From Oscillospiraceae bacterium (GTDB lineage: Bacteria > Bacillota > Clostridia > Oscillospirales > Oscillospiraceae): 5,638 nt of DNA. Where the stretch lies: the NCBI GenBank assembly GCA_020025375.1, contig JAHHSF010000084.1:1-5638 (forward strand), written 5' to 3'. Position 1 is the stretch's first letter, and every line of letters begins with the position of its first letter. The notes below the pieces were generated by a model. It had not been told where the DNA came from, made no database searches, and saw nothing but the letters and a program-made list of their open reading frames with translations. Below are positions 1 through 5,141 of this stretch, in pieces. Both the position numbers and the translations under genes were made by a program.

Positions 1-1296
1 CTCGAAGTCCACGGTGATGCAGTAGGGGGTGCCGATCTCGTCCTGACGGCGGTACCGCTTGCCGATGGAGCCGGCGTCGTCATAGTCCACCATAAAGGAC
101 TTGGACAGCTCACCCTGGATCTCCCGGGCCTTGTCACCCAGCTTCTTGGAGAGGGGCAGCACGGCACACTTAAAGGGGGCCAGAGCGGGGTGGAGACGGA
201 GCACGGTGCGGACATCGTTTTTCTCGGCATCCACTACCTCCTCGTCATAGGCGTCCACCAGGAAGGCCAGGGTCACACGGTCGGCACCCAGGGAGGGCTC
301 GATGACATAGGGGATATAGTGCTCGTTCTTCTCCTGGTCAAAGTAGGTCATGTCCTTACCGGAGGTAGTTTGGTGGGCGGTGAGGTCAAAGTTGGTGCGG
401 CTGGCCACACCCCACAGCTCTCCCCAGCCGAAGGGGAACACAAACTCAAAGTCGGTGGTGGCGTTGGAGTAGTGGGACAGCTCCTCGGGGTCGTGATCCC
501 GAAGCCGCAGATTCTCGTCCCGCATCCCAAGCCCCAGCAGCCACTGGTGGCAGAAGTCCTTCCAATACTGAAACCACTCCAGCTCAGTACCCGGGGTGCA
601 GAAGAACTCCAGCTCCATCTGCTCAAACTCCCGGGTGCGGAAGGTGAAGTTGCCCGGAGTGATCTCGTTGCGGAAGGATTTACCCACCTGACACACACCG
701 AAGGGCAGCTTCCTCCGGGTGGTGCGCTGGACGTTCTGGAAGTTCACAAAGATGCCCTGTGCCGTCTCAGGGCGGAGGTAGACGGTGTTCTTTGCGTCCT
801 CAGTGACACCCTGAAAGGTTTTGAACATCAGGTTGAACTGGCGGATGTCCGTCCAGTTGTGCTTGCCGCAGGAGGGACAGGGAATGTTGTGCTCCTCCAC
901 CAGCTCCTTCATCTCGGATTGGGAGAAGGCGTCCACCGGCTTGCCCAGGTCAAACTGATTCTCCTCGGCCCAGTCCTCAATGACCTTGTCAGCACGGAAC
1001 CGCTCCTTACACTCCTTACAGTCCATGAGAGGGTCAGAGAACCCGCCCACGTGGCCGGAGGCCACCCAGACCTGGGGGTTCATGAGGATAGCGGCGTCCA
1101 GACCCACGTTATAGGGGTTCTCCTGGACGAACTTCTTCCACCACGCCTTTTTTACATTGTTTTTCAGCTCCACACCCAGGGGGCCGTAGTCCCAGGTGTT
1201 GGCCAGGCCGCCGTATACCTCCGAGCCGGGGAAGACAAAGCCCCGCCCCTTGCAGAGGGCTACAATTTTTTCCATGGTCTTTTCGCTGTTTTTCAT
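1..1296 (-). CDS. glyQS: Glycyl-tRNA synthetase, single-chain class II type (C-terminus outside window)
   Basis: This cytoplasmic enzyme charges tRNA-Gly with glycine using ATP. I read 432 uninterrupted codons from ATG 1296 to the left edge. The family is usually about 460 residues, so roughly the last 30 are missing here. Visible landmarks are the N-terminal FVFPGSEVYGGLANTWDYGP (residues 20-39), VWVASGHVGGFSDPL (76-90), the class II motif 2 region with YLRPETAQGIFVNF (173-186) and FRNEI (208-212), and motif 3 EPSLGADR (333-340). The last visible segment is YDDAGSIGKRYRRQDEIGTP, start of the anticodon-binding domain. Two CxxC pairs (93/96 and 140/143) suggest a zinc-binding insertion. The start is set by AAGGAG at 1307-1312, ten bases upstream, and no other start codon lies in frame before the leader terminator. 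The gene is preceded by a glycine T-box, which agrees with its identity. The eukaryote-like alpha2 form is meant, not the alpha/beta glyQ-glyS pair. Confidence 0.97.
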   Translation of the reverse strand, partial: MKNSEKTMEKIVALCKGRGFVFPGSEVYGGLANTWDYGPLGVELKNNVKKAWWKKFVQENPYNVGLDAAILMNPQVWVASGHVGGFSDPLMDCKECKERFRADKVIEDWAEENQFDLGKPVDAFSQSEMKELVEEHNIPCPSCGKHNWTDIRQFNLMFKTFQGVTEDAKNTVYLRPETAQGIFVNFQNVQRTTRRKLPFGVCQVGKSFRNEITPGNFTFRTREFEQMELEFFCTPGTELEWFQYWKDFCHQWLLGLGMRDENLRLRDHDPEELSHYSNATTDFEFVFPFGWGELWGVASRTNFDLTAHQTTSGKDMTYFDQEKNEHYIPYVIEPSLGADRVTLAFLVDAYDEEVVDAEKNDVRTVLRLHPALAPFKCAVLPLSKKLGDKAREIQGELSKSFMVDYDDAGSIGKRYRRQDEIGTPYCITVDFE

Positions 1297-1331
1297 GCCG
1301 CAACAACTCCTTTTTCTGGATGGCTCTGAGC

Positions 1332-1365
1332 AAAAAAACGCCCTGAGCCAATTTGGCTCAGGGCG
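1332..1365 (-). terminator. T-box leader intrinsic terminator
   Basis: Read on the minus strand, CGCCCTGAGCCA pairs with TGGCTCAGGGCG (1339-1365), giving a 12-bp stem with a 3-nt loop followed by seven T (1332-1338). The 5' arm contains the CCUG needed by the T-box antiterminator, so the two folds exclude each other. It should stop transcription when tRNA-Gly is charged. Confidence 0.95.
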
Positions 1366-1472
1366 AATCAAATGATCCGTGGTTCCACCTGAATTTATAC
1401 CGAAGCCGGTATACACTCGATCCCGGTAACGTGGGGAGGACGGCGGGCCATTTCCTGCCCGCACTCCAGAGT

Positions 1473-1475
1473 GCC
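1473..1475 (-). promoter_or_regulatory. T-box specifier codon GGC (Gly)
   Basis: The minus-strand sequence GAA-GGC-A-CUCU faces AGUA across the stem I internal loop, which is the standard position for the specifier triplet and its following purine. GGC specifies glycine and matches the downstream synthetase. Confidence 0.88.
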
Positions 1476-1574
1476 TTCCCGCCGCACCTTTGGAGGATTT
1501 TCACCTGCCATCCTCTCTCTTCCGTCCCGGCTGCGGGGTACTGTTCTCTGTCTCAGCTTTTCATAGACGAGTTC

Positions 1575-1603
1575 ATCATAATATAGAACCAGAAGGATGT
1601 CAA
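1575..1603 (-). promoter_or_regulatory. Sigma-A-type promoter for the T-box/GlyRS unit
   Basis: The minus strand has a perfect -35 TTGACA (1598-1603) and -10 TATGAT (1575-1580) with a 17-bp spacer. Transcription should start near 1568, just before the first T-box stem. It lies about 50 bp after the ridA stop, so the synthetase has its own promoter. Confidence 0.9.
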
Positions 1604-1611
1604 GGGAATTT

Positions 1612-1645
1612 CCCGGTTTCCGGGGATATGCCCCACGAACGGGGC
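1612..1645 (-). other. Two small GC hairpins after ridA, without a T tract
   Basis: Minus-strand GCCCCG-UUCG-UGGGGC (1630-1645) is a compact stem closed by a UUCG tetraloop. CCCGG-AAA-CCGGG (1612-1624) follows it directly. Neither is followed by a run of T, so they are not convincing intrinsic terminators. They may protect the ridA 3' end, and some read-through into the T-box leader is possible. Confidence 0.4.
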
Positions 1646-1652
1646 GGGGGGC

Positions 1653-2030
1653 TTACAGCTGGGCGATGGCCTCAATCTCCACCAGCACGTCCTTGGGAAG
1701 GCGGGCCACCTGGACGGCGGAGCGGGCGGGATACGGCTCCTGAAAGAACTGGGCGTATACCTCATTCATAGCGGCGAAGTCGTCCATGTCCTTCAGAAAT
1801 ACGGTGGTCTTAACCACCGCCCCCATGTTGGTCCCGGCAGCATTGAGGATGGCCTTGATGTTGCTCAGGGATTGGGCGGCCTGGGCCTGAATGCCGCCCT
1901 CCGCCACCTCGCCGGTAGCGGGATCAATGGGAACCTGGCCGGAGGTAAAGAGCAGCTGCCCAATCTGCACGGCCTGAGAGTAGGGGCCGATGGCGGCGGG
2001 GGCCTTATCGGTTTGAACGATCTGTTTCAT
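1653..2030 (-). CDS. ridA: RidA family reactive enamine/imine deaminase
   Basis: RidA (YjgF/YER057c/UK114 family) hydrolyses reactive 2-aminoacrylate and related enamine/imine intermediates released by PLP enzymes, giving the 2-oxo acid and ammonia. It acts in the cytoplasm as a trimer. The 125-residue length is typical. Family landmarks are IGPYSQAV (14-21), LLFTSGQVPIDPATGE (26-41), a central NIKAILNAAG helix and PARSAVQVARLPKD (101-114). Arg103, Glu118 and Tyr17 occupy the places of the active-site residues that define the deaminating RidA subgroup. ATG 2030 has AAAGGAG about 8 bases upstream. The frame stays open well upstream and antisense to queT, but nothing there resembles protein and the conserved N-terminus begins at MKQIVQTDKAP. 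It has its own promoter, divergent from queT. Confidence 0.96.
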   Translation of the reverse strand: MKQIVQTDKAPAAIGPYSQAVQIGQLLFTSGQVPIDPATGEVAEGGIQAQAAQSLSNIKAILNAAGTNMGAVVKTTVFLKDMDDFAAMNEVYAQFFQEPYPARSAVQVARLPKDVLVEIEAIAQL

Positions 2031-2073
2031 AAAGCATACTCCTTTTCTTGATAAAATGAAGCGGGATACCCTC

Positions 2074-2102
2074 ATTTTAAACCAGAAAGGTCCGTTTCGC
2101 AA
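2074..2102 (-). promoter_or_regulatory. Probable ridA promoter
   Basis: The minus strand has TTGCGA (2097-2102), a 17-bp spacer and TAAAAT (2074-2079). This predicts a start near 2067 and a leader of about 37 nt carrying the AAAGGAG ribosome binding site. It faces away from the queT promoter, with 13 bp between the two -35 boxes. Confidence 0.7.
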
Positions 2103-2115
2103 GGGAATTTTCCTC

Positions 2116-2144
2116 TGGACAAGCGGGTGGGTTTGTGATAGGAT
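2116..2144 (+). promoter_or_regulatory. Probable queT promoter
   Basis: The plus strand has TGGACA (2116-2121), a 17-bp spacer and TAGGAT (2139-2144). Transcription should start close to 2151, exactly where the first hairpin of the queT leader begins. Confidence 0.75.
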
Positions 2145-2150
2145 ACCGCT

Positions 2151-2245
2151 GACGAGTCTCCACATCTCGTCCAAGCACGGCCCTCTGGGGCCGTGTTCGT
2201 TCGGTGGAAGCAATTTCCGCCGTTCTCTAAATAATAAAATGGAGG
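2151..2245 (+). promoter_or_regulatory. Structured queT leader, candidate preQ1-type translational riboswitch
   Basis: Three hairpins are visible. GACGAG/CTCGTC (2151-2156 with 2166-2171) has a 9-nt loop. CACGGCCC-TCTG-GGGCCGTG lies at 2176-2195. CGGTGGAA/TTCCGCCG lies at 2202-2222. The first loop, UCUCCA (2157-2162), is complementary to UGGAGG (2240-2245), which contains the whole queT Shine-Dalgarno sequence, so a pseudoknot could hide the start site. No T tract follows, which favours translational control. Known preQ1-II and preQ1-III riboswitches control this gene family through comparable loop-to-Shine-Dalgarno pairing. I could not match the conserved core of any known class, and the class I signature is absent. 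The structure is seen directly; the ligand is inferred. Confidence 0.55.
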
Positions 2246-2252
2246 TTTTTTT

Positions 2253-2783
2253 ATGCACAAATTTACCACACGGGAGCTGGCCTTTGCCGCTGTGATCGCG
2301 GCGGTCTATGCCGTTTTGACGGTGACGCTGCCCATCCCCCAGTACAGCGGAATTCAGGTCCGCCTGGCGGAGGCCATGACGGTACTCCCCTTCCTCTTCC
2401 CTGCCGCTACCCCCGGCCTGGTGGTGGGCTGCTTCATCGCCAACCTGTTTTCCCCGTTCCCCCTGGACATCCTGTTTGGAACAACGGCGACCCTGCTGGC
2501 CTGCCTGCTGACCCAGCGGATGCCCAACCGTTGGCTGGCCGCCCTGCCTCCTGTGCTGTGCAACGCGGTCATTGTAGGGGGCGAGATTGCGTGGGCGACT
2601 ACGGGCTTTACCCCGGCCTTCTGGCCCGCCTATGCCCTGAATGCCTTTACGGTTGGACTGGGTGAGCTGCTGGCCTGCTACGTGTTGGGGACGGTATTGC
2701 TCACCGCAATGCCAAAGATCCCGGTATTTCATACGTTTATGGCCCCTGAGCGGCTGGAGGATCATTTTCCCAACCACGCCTGA
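2253..2783 (+). CDS. queT: QueT family transporter, queuosine-precursor ECF substrate-binding membrane component
   Basis: QueT proteins are the S-components of energy-coupling-factor importers for 7-deazaguanine precursors of queuosine (preQ1 or related), the modified base at tRNA position 34. They sit in the cytoplasmic membrane and share the EcfA/EcfT module, which is not encoded here. The 176-residue protein is hydrophobic throughout, with about five or six membrane segments. Family marks are RELAFAAVIAAVYAVLT (7-23), IQVRLAEAMTVLPFLFP (34-50) and GCFIANLFSPFPLDILFGT (59-77). ATG 2253 follows GGAGG (2241-2245) by 7 bases. The gene stands alone with its own promoter and structured leader, and ends convergently with the Dus gene. 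The exact substrate cannot be read from the sequence. Confidence 0.93.
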   Translation: MHKFTTRELAFAAVIAAVYAVLTVTLPIPQYSGIQVRLAEAMTVLPFLFPAATPGLVVGCFIANLFSPFPLDILFGTTATLLACLLTQRMPNRWLAALPPVLCNAVIVGGEIAWATTGFTPAFWPAYALNAFTVGLGELLACYVLGTVLLTAMPKIPVFHTFMAPERLEDHFPNHA

Positions 2784-2800
2784 GCGGGAATCAAACATAT

Positions 2801-2830
2801 GTGTGCCAGACGAGTGGACGTCTGGCACTT
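2801..2830 (+). repeat. 30-bp hairpin direct repeat, copy A
   Basis: This is identical to 3056-3085. It holds a 10-bp inverted repeat, GTGCCAGACG and CGTCTGGCAC (2803-2828), with loop AGTGGA. This copy is followed by TTCAG rather than a T run, so on its own it is a poor terminator. It lies 17 bp after the queT stop, and the structured repeat copy 1 begins directly after it. Confidence 0.95.
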
Positions 2831-2834
2831 CAGA

Positions 2835-3054
2835 GTGTCGAGAAGCCCCATATCAATGCACGCAGGATCGTGCATTCGGTGGGGGAGCTCGAGGGGGTGA
2901 AGCCCGCCTCGAATGGAATCGAATGCCCCGCATCCCTTGCCGTGCAAGGGATCAAGCGGCGAGCGAAGCGAGGACTTTTCCAGTCGTTCCGGCCGGAAAA
3001 GTATCGGCATTTTAAAGGCTGTCAGAAAAAGTCTCTAACTTTTTCTGACAGCCT
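2835..3054 (+). repeat. Structured interspersed repeat, copy 1
   Basis: This 220-bp element is related along its full length to 4796-5003 on the other strand. Near-identical blocks are GTGTCGAGAAGCCCC (2835-2849), ACGCAGGA, GGTGGGGGAGCT, ATGGAATCGAATGCCCCGC and GGCATTTTAAAGGCTGT. Predicted hairpins include AATGCACG/CGTGCATT around the CAGGAT loop, ATCCCTTGC/GCAAGGGAT (2932-2952), ACTTTTCC/GGAAAAGT (2974-2981 with 2995-3002) and a 17-bp palindrome (3016-3054). There is no plausible protein-coding frame. It lies in the queT 3' region, in the queT direction, and accounts for most of the gene-free stretch 2784-3088. I do not recognise the family; it could be a non-coding RNA or a palindromic mobile repeat. 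Confidence 0.9.
3016..3054. other. 17-bp perfect palindrome closing repeat copy 1
   Basis: AGGCTGTCAGAAAAAGT (3016-3032) pairs with its exact complement at 3038-3054 across a 5-nt loop. The matching hairpin of copy 2 has GGG where this one has CAG, with the other arm changed to suit. Read leftward it is followed by TTTAAAA, so it may also act as a weak terminator for the Dus operon. Confidence 0.85.
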
Positions 3055-3055
3055 G

Positions 3056-3090
3056 GTGTGCCAGACGAGTGGACGTCTGGCACTTTTTTT
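3056..3090 (+). terminator. Intrinsic terminator with second copy of the 30-bp hairpin repeat
   Basis: A 10-bp stem (3058-3067 with 3074-3083) with loop AGTGGA is followed by seven T (3084-3090), a strong terminator for plus-strand transcription from queT and through repeat copy 1. Bases 3056-3085 duplicate 2801-2830 exactly. The T run overlaps the TAA stop codon of the convergent Dus gene (3089-3091). Confidence 0.9.
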
Positions 3091-4042
3091 AGCGGCTCCA
3101 ATCCGCGTCGGCGCTCAGGGGCAGGCGGAACATCTCCCCCACTGCCGTCTCGTACTTGGAGCGGTCGTCTGCCTTCCGAATGGCCTTGAGGGGTTTTTCC
3201 CGGCCCTCAAACAGACGGCTCATGTAAAACCACAGCTCCTTCATATGAAAGACCGTGTTCCGAGGGCTGCCAAAGGCGGCGAGATAGCCCTCATAGAGCT
3301 GGTCGTGGAAGGCCCTCAGCGTATCCCGATCCGGGCCGGGGCCGCCCTTGGCCTGCTGCACCAGAGCGGGGTTGGCCAGCAGCCCCTGTCCCAGCATCAC
3401 CGACTCCACCTGGGGAAAGGCCTGGGCGATGCGGTGACAATCCCCCGCCGTGACCAGTCCCCCGTTGTAGCACAGCGGCCCGGGGTAGCACGCCGCCGCC
3501 TTTTGAAAGGCATCCATCCGCACGGGATGTCGGTAAAAATCCTGACGCACCCGGGGGTGGACAATGAGGAGAGAGACGGGGTACTGGGCAAACAGCTCCA
3601 GCAGGGGGCCGAACTCCTCTGGGTCGGCCACGCCCAGCCGGGTTTTGATGGAGATTTTTCCAGAAACCGCCTGAAAAATCTCATCCAGAAACCGCCTGAG
3701 GAGGTCAAGGTCGGCCAGCATCCCCGCCCCCTTCCCCTTGGCGGTGACGGTTCCGGAGGGACAGCCTAAATTCAGGTTGATCTCGTCATAGCCCATGGCG
3801 GCCAGCTCCCCGGCACACCAGCAGAAATCCCCGGCGTTTTTGGTCAGAATCTGGGGGACGGCACGGAACCCCCGGTTGTGCTCCGGGAGCACGTTCCGCA
3901 GCTCCCGGGGGGTAAAGACCCGGTCCCGGGTGGGGGTGAGAAAGGGCATATAGTAGGTGTCAATCCCCGGGAAATGGCGGTGGTGGGCCCGGCGGTACTC
4001 CGAGCCGGTTACACCCTCCAGAGGTGCGAAGTAATAGCGCAT
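3089..4042 (-). CDS. tRNA-dihydrouridine synthase (Dus) family flavoprotein
   Basis: Dus enzymes use FMN and NADPH to reduce specific uridines in tRNA to dihydrouridine. The 317-residue protein shows the TIM-barrel pattern: MRYYFAPLEGVTGSEYRR at the N-terminus, the active-site loop NLNLGCPSGTV with Cys94, GKGAGML (103-109), IKTRLGV (132-138), VHPRVRQDFY (161-170), YNGGLVTAGD (192-201) and VMLGQGLLANPAL (215-227). The core is intact, but several spots depart from the usual wording: VHPR for VHGR, YNGG for GNGD and GQG for GRG. It may therefore belong to a Dus branch whose target uridine differs. ATG 4042 is preferred over GTG 4057, because GGGAGGGG just before the ATG would serve as its binding site and homology starts there. 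It begins 15 bases after the kinase-like gene, in one operon with it. Confidence 0.93.
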   Translation of the reverse strand: MRYYFAPLEGVTGSEYRRAHHRHFPGIDTYYMPFLTPTRDRVFTPRELRNVLPEHNRGFRAVPQILTKNAGDFCWCAGELAAMGYDEINLNLGCPSGTVTAKGKGAGMLADLDLLRRFLDEIFQAVSGKISIKTRLGVADPEEFGPLLELFAQYPVSLLIVHPRVRQDFYRHPVRMDAFQKAAACYPGPLCYNGGLVTAGDCHRIAQAFPQVESVMLGQGLLANPALVQQAKGGPGPDRDTLRAFHDQLYEGYLAAFGSPRNTVFHMKELWFYMSRLFEGREKPLKAIRKADDRSKYETAVGEMFRLPLSADADWSR

Positions 4043-4057
4043 ATCCCCTCCCGGCAC

Positions 4058-4663
4058 TCAGCCCTGCTGAGCCAGCTCCACCAGGAGCTGAACACATCGC
4101 TCGATTCCCAAGACACCGGAGTTCAGGGTGAGGTGGTAGTTTTGAGCCATACCCCACTCCCGGTCGGTGTAATGGCGGTAGTTGACCCGACGCTTGGCAT
4201 CCTTGTCCATGAGCCGCTTCTCCGGAGAAGCCTCCGACTCCCCGTACAGCCGGACAATGCGGTCACTGCGAAAGTCCATGTCGGCGTGAATGAAGGTGTG
4301 GAGACAGTCACTGCGATCCCGCAGAATGTAGTCGGCACAGCGGCCCACAATGACACAGGGACCCTGCTCTGCCAGCTCCCGGATCACCTTGTACTGGATG
4401 GTCCAGAGGAAGTCGGCGGCGGACAGGTTGTTGATGGTGCCGGGGAAGGTGGAGTTTAAAAAGGCGTAGGCAAAGCGGCTCTTGCCTGGGGCGAACTCCC
4501 CGTGCTCCTCAATGAATTTGGGGTCGAAGCCGCTCTCCAGAGCCACCTGCTTCACCAGCTCCTTGTCGTAGTAGGGCACGCCAAGCCGCTGGGCCGCCTC
4601 CTTGCCGATGGTGCGTCCGCCGCTGCCAAATTCCCGGCTGACGGTGATGATTTTTGTGCTCAT
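4058..4663 (-). CDS. Cytidylate kinase-like family protein (P-loop kinase)
   Basis: This 201-residue protein belongs to the cytidylate-kinase-like group of P-loop kinases. True Cmk phosphorylates CMP and dCMP; the substrate of this group is not settled. The N-terminus IITVSREFGSGGRTIGKEAA (5-24) carries the nucleotide-binding loop, followed by the conserved YYDKELV (31-37). VIVGRCADYIL (104-114) is the second core strand, and an Arg-rich stretch (DKDAKRRVNYRHYTDREWG, from 153) resembles the lid region. ATG 4663 has AGGAGG (4671-4676) 7 bases upstream. An in-frame ATG at 4684 would add seven unconserved residues and lacks such a site. It is the first gene of a two-gene operon with the Dus gene, 15 bases apart. 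It is probably not the essential Cmk, given its divergent SREFGSGG loop. Confidence 0.9.
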   Translation of the reverse strand: MSTKIITVSREFGSGGRTIGKEAAQRLGVPYYDKELVKQVALESGFDPKFIEEHGEFAPGKSRFAYAFLNSTFPGTINNLSAADFLWTIQYKVIRELAEQGPCVIVGRCADYILRDRSDCLHTFIHADMDFRSDRIVRLYGESEASPEKRLMDKDAKRRVNYRHYTDREWGMAQNYHLTLNSGVLGIERCVQLLVELAQQG

Positions 4664-4717
4664 AGACAGACCTCCTGACCGCAATACGCATGGGATTGTG
4701 GGGATTTTGATACCCCC

Positions 4718-4746
4718 ATTATAATATGGAGTGGAGCGGGCCGCAA
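4718..4746 (-). promoter_or_regulatory. Promoter of the kinase-like/Dus operon
   Basis: The minus strand has TTGCGG (4741-4746), a 17-bp spacer and a perfect TATAAT (4718-4723). The start should fall near 4711, giving a leader of about 48 nt with AGGAGG at 4671-4676. Confidence 0.85.
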
Positions 4747-4762
4747 GCCCTCCTGGGGAAAG

Positions 4763-4795
4763 GGGGGACCGGTTCTCGCTGAGAGCCGGTCCCCC
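4763..4795 (-). terminator. Strong GC hairpin after repeat copy 2, possible terminator
   Basis: GGGGGACCGG and CCGGTCCCCC (4786-4795 with 4763-4772) pair over 10 bp, and TCTC/GAGA inside extends the stem past one C-A mismatch. Read on the minus strand it is followed by only a short CTTTCC, so termination strength is uncertain. It would separate copy 2 from the kinase promoter. It takes the place that the T-tailed hairpin has after copy 1, but the sequence is unrelated. Confidence 0.55.
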
Positions 4796-5003
4796 AGGCT
4801 GTGGGAAAAGTCTCTGACTTTTCCCACAGCCTTTAAAATGCCAATGCGTTTCCCACCTAGAGGTTCGGAAACGCCCTCGCAGCCCCCGCCGCTTAATCCC
4901 TTGCGCGGCAAGGGCCGCGGGGCATTCGATTCCATTTGAGGCGGGTCAAGCTCCCCCACCCAATTGACTGTCCTGCGTACATCAATTCGGGGCTTCTCGA
5001 CAC
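4796..5003 (-). repeat. Structured interspersed repeat, copy 2 (inverted relative to copy 1)
   Basis: This 208-bp minus-strand copy begins GTGTCGAGAAGCCCC (5003-4989) and ends in a 17-bp palindrome (4796-4812 with 4816-4832). Blocks shared with copy 1 include ACGCAGGA, GGTGGGGGAGCT, AATGGAATCGAATGCCCCGC, CCCTTGC/GCAAGGG (4898-4914) and GGCATTTTAAAGGCTGT. Compared with copy 1, the stem ACTTTTCC/GGAAAAGT is replaced by GCGTTTCC/GGAAACGC (4846-4853 with 4867-4874). The palindrome changes CAG/CTG to GGG/CCC. Pairing is kept in both cases. It fills much of the gene-free stretch 4664-5409 and lies upstream of the kinase promoter. I saw no convincing promoter before it. Confidence 0.9.
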
Positions 5004-5105
5004 GCAGAAGAGTAAATCATGGGCCTTGGAACAATCAAATCAGAGGAACTACCCCGATTCCGGGGAGAATTGTGCAGATTTGAGGAAAAAAATCTTGAAA
5101 TACCC
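5004..5105. other. Intergenic stretch between repeat copy 2 and the rpsJ promoter
   Basis: No gene is visible. It contains a small perfect hairpin, CCCCG-ATTC-CGGGG (5052-5065), of unknown role. An A-rich tract near 5084-5093 (GGAAAAAAATCTTGAAA) could act as an UP element for the promoter just downstream. Confidence 0.4.
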
Positions 5106-5135
5106 TTGACACACACGGGGGTGTTGTTGTATGAT
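5106..5135 (+). promoter_or_regulatory. rpsJ / S10 operon promoter
   Basis: The plus strand has a perfect TTGACA (5106-5111), an 18-bp spacer and TATGAT (5130-5135), with an A-rich tract directly upstream. The start is predicted near 5142, giving an untranslated leader of about 270 nt before rpsJ. Confidence 0.85.
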
Positions 5136-5141
5136 ACCAAA

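Larger units (their letters stand above)
1332..1568 (-). promoter_or_regulatory. Glycine T-box riboswitch (transcriptional antitermination) of the GlyRS gene
   Basis: This leader RNA senses uncharged tRNA-Gly and allows transcription into the synthetase gene. The T-box core AGGTGGAACCACG lies at 1378-1390, read on the minus strand. Stem I has the loop-E signature, AGUA (1539-1542) opposite GAA, followed by specifier GGC at 1475-1473 and then A. AGAG (1546-1549) pairs with CUCU (1468-1471) below it. A distal hairpin with loop GGUGAAAA sits near 1498-1505. The antiterminator forms from CAGG (1388-1391) with CCUG (1359-1362), enclosing the UGGAACC bulge and a perfect CGGAUC/GAUUCG hairpin. It uses bases that otherwise belong to the terminator stem. 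GGC is a glycine codon and would read a GCC anticodon. The transcription start near 1568 is inferred from the promoter. Confidence 0.95.

Noticed and set aside
190..1329. A 379-codon plus-strand open frame opposite the GlyRS gene
   Set aside because: It is an antisense shadow of a GC-rich gene. The minus strand translates to an unmistakable glycyl-tRNA synthetase with motifs 2 and 3.
1653..2828. A 391-codon open frame on the minus strand that would fuse a long N-terminal extension to RidA
   Set aside because: The extension runs across the ridA promoter, the queT leader and antisense through queT, and its protein is low-complexity and unlike any family. RidA homology, the ribosome binding site and the promoter all place the start at 2030.
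2801..3085. CRISPR array
   Set aside because: Only two copies of a 30-bp repeat are present, 225 bp apart, with a structured element between them and no spacer regularity.
2801..3769. A 322-codon plus-strand open frame covering repeat copy 1 and the antisense of the Dus gene
   Set aside because: It begins inside the hairpin repeat, crosses the intrinsic terminator, and has no recognisable protein features. The Dus gene on the other strand is clear.
4055..4057. GTG 4057 as the Dus start codon
   Set aside because: It would place the GGGAGGGG ribosome binding site inside the coding region and add five unconserved residues before MRYYFAPLEG.
2835..5003. Inverted repeats read as terminal repeats of a composite transposon carrying the kinase-Dus pair
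   Set aside because: There is no transposase, the two copies have diverged, no shared target duplication flanks the pair, and the cargo is housekeeping. Two independent copies of a repeat family is the simpler reading.
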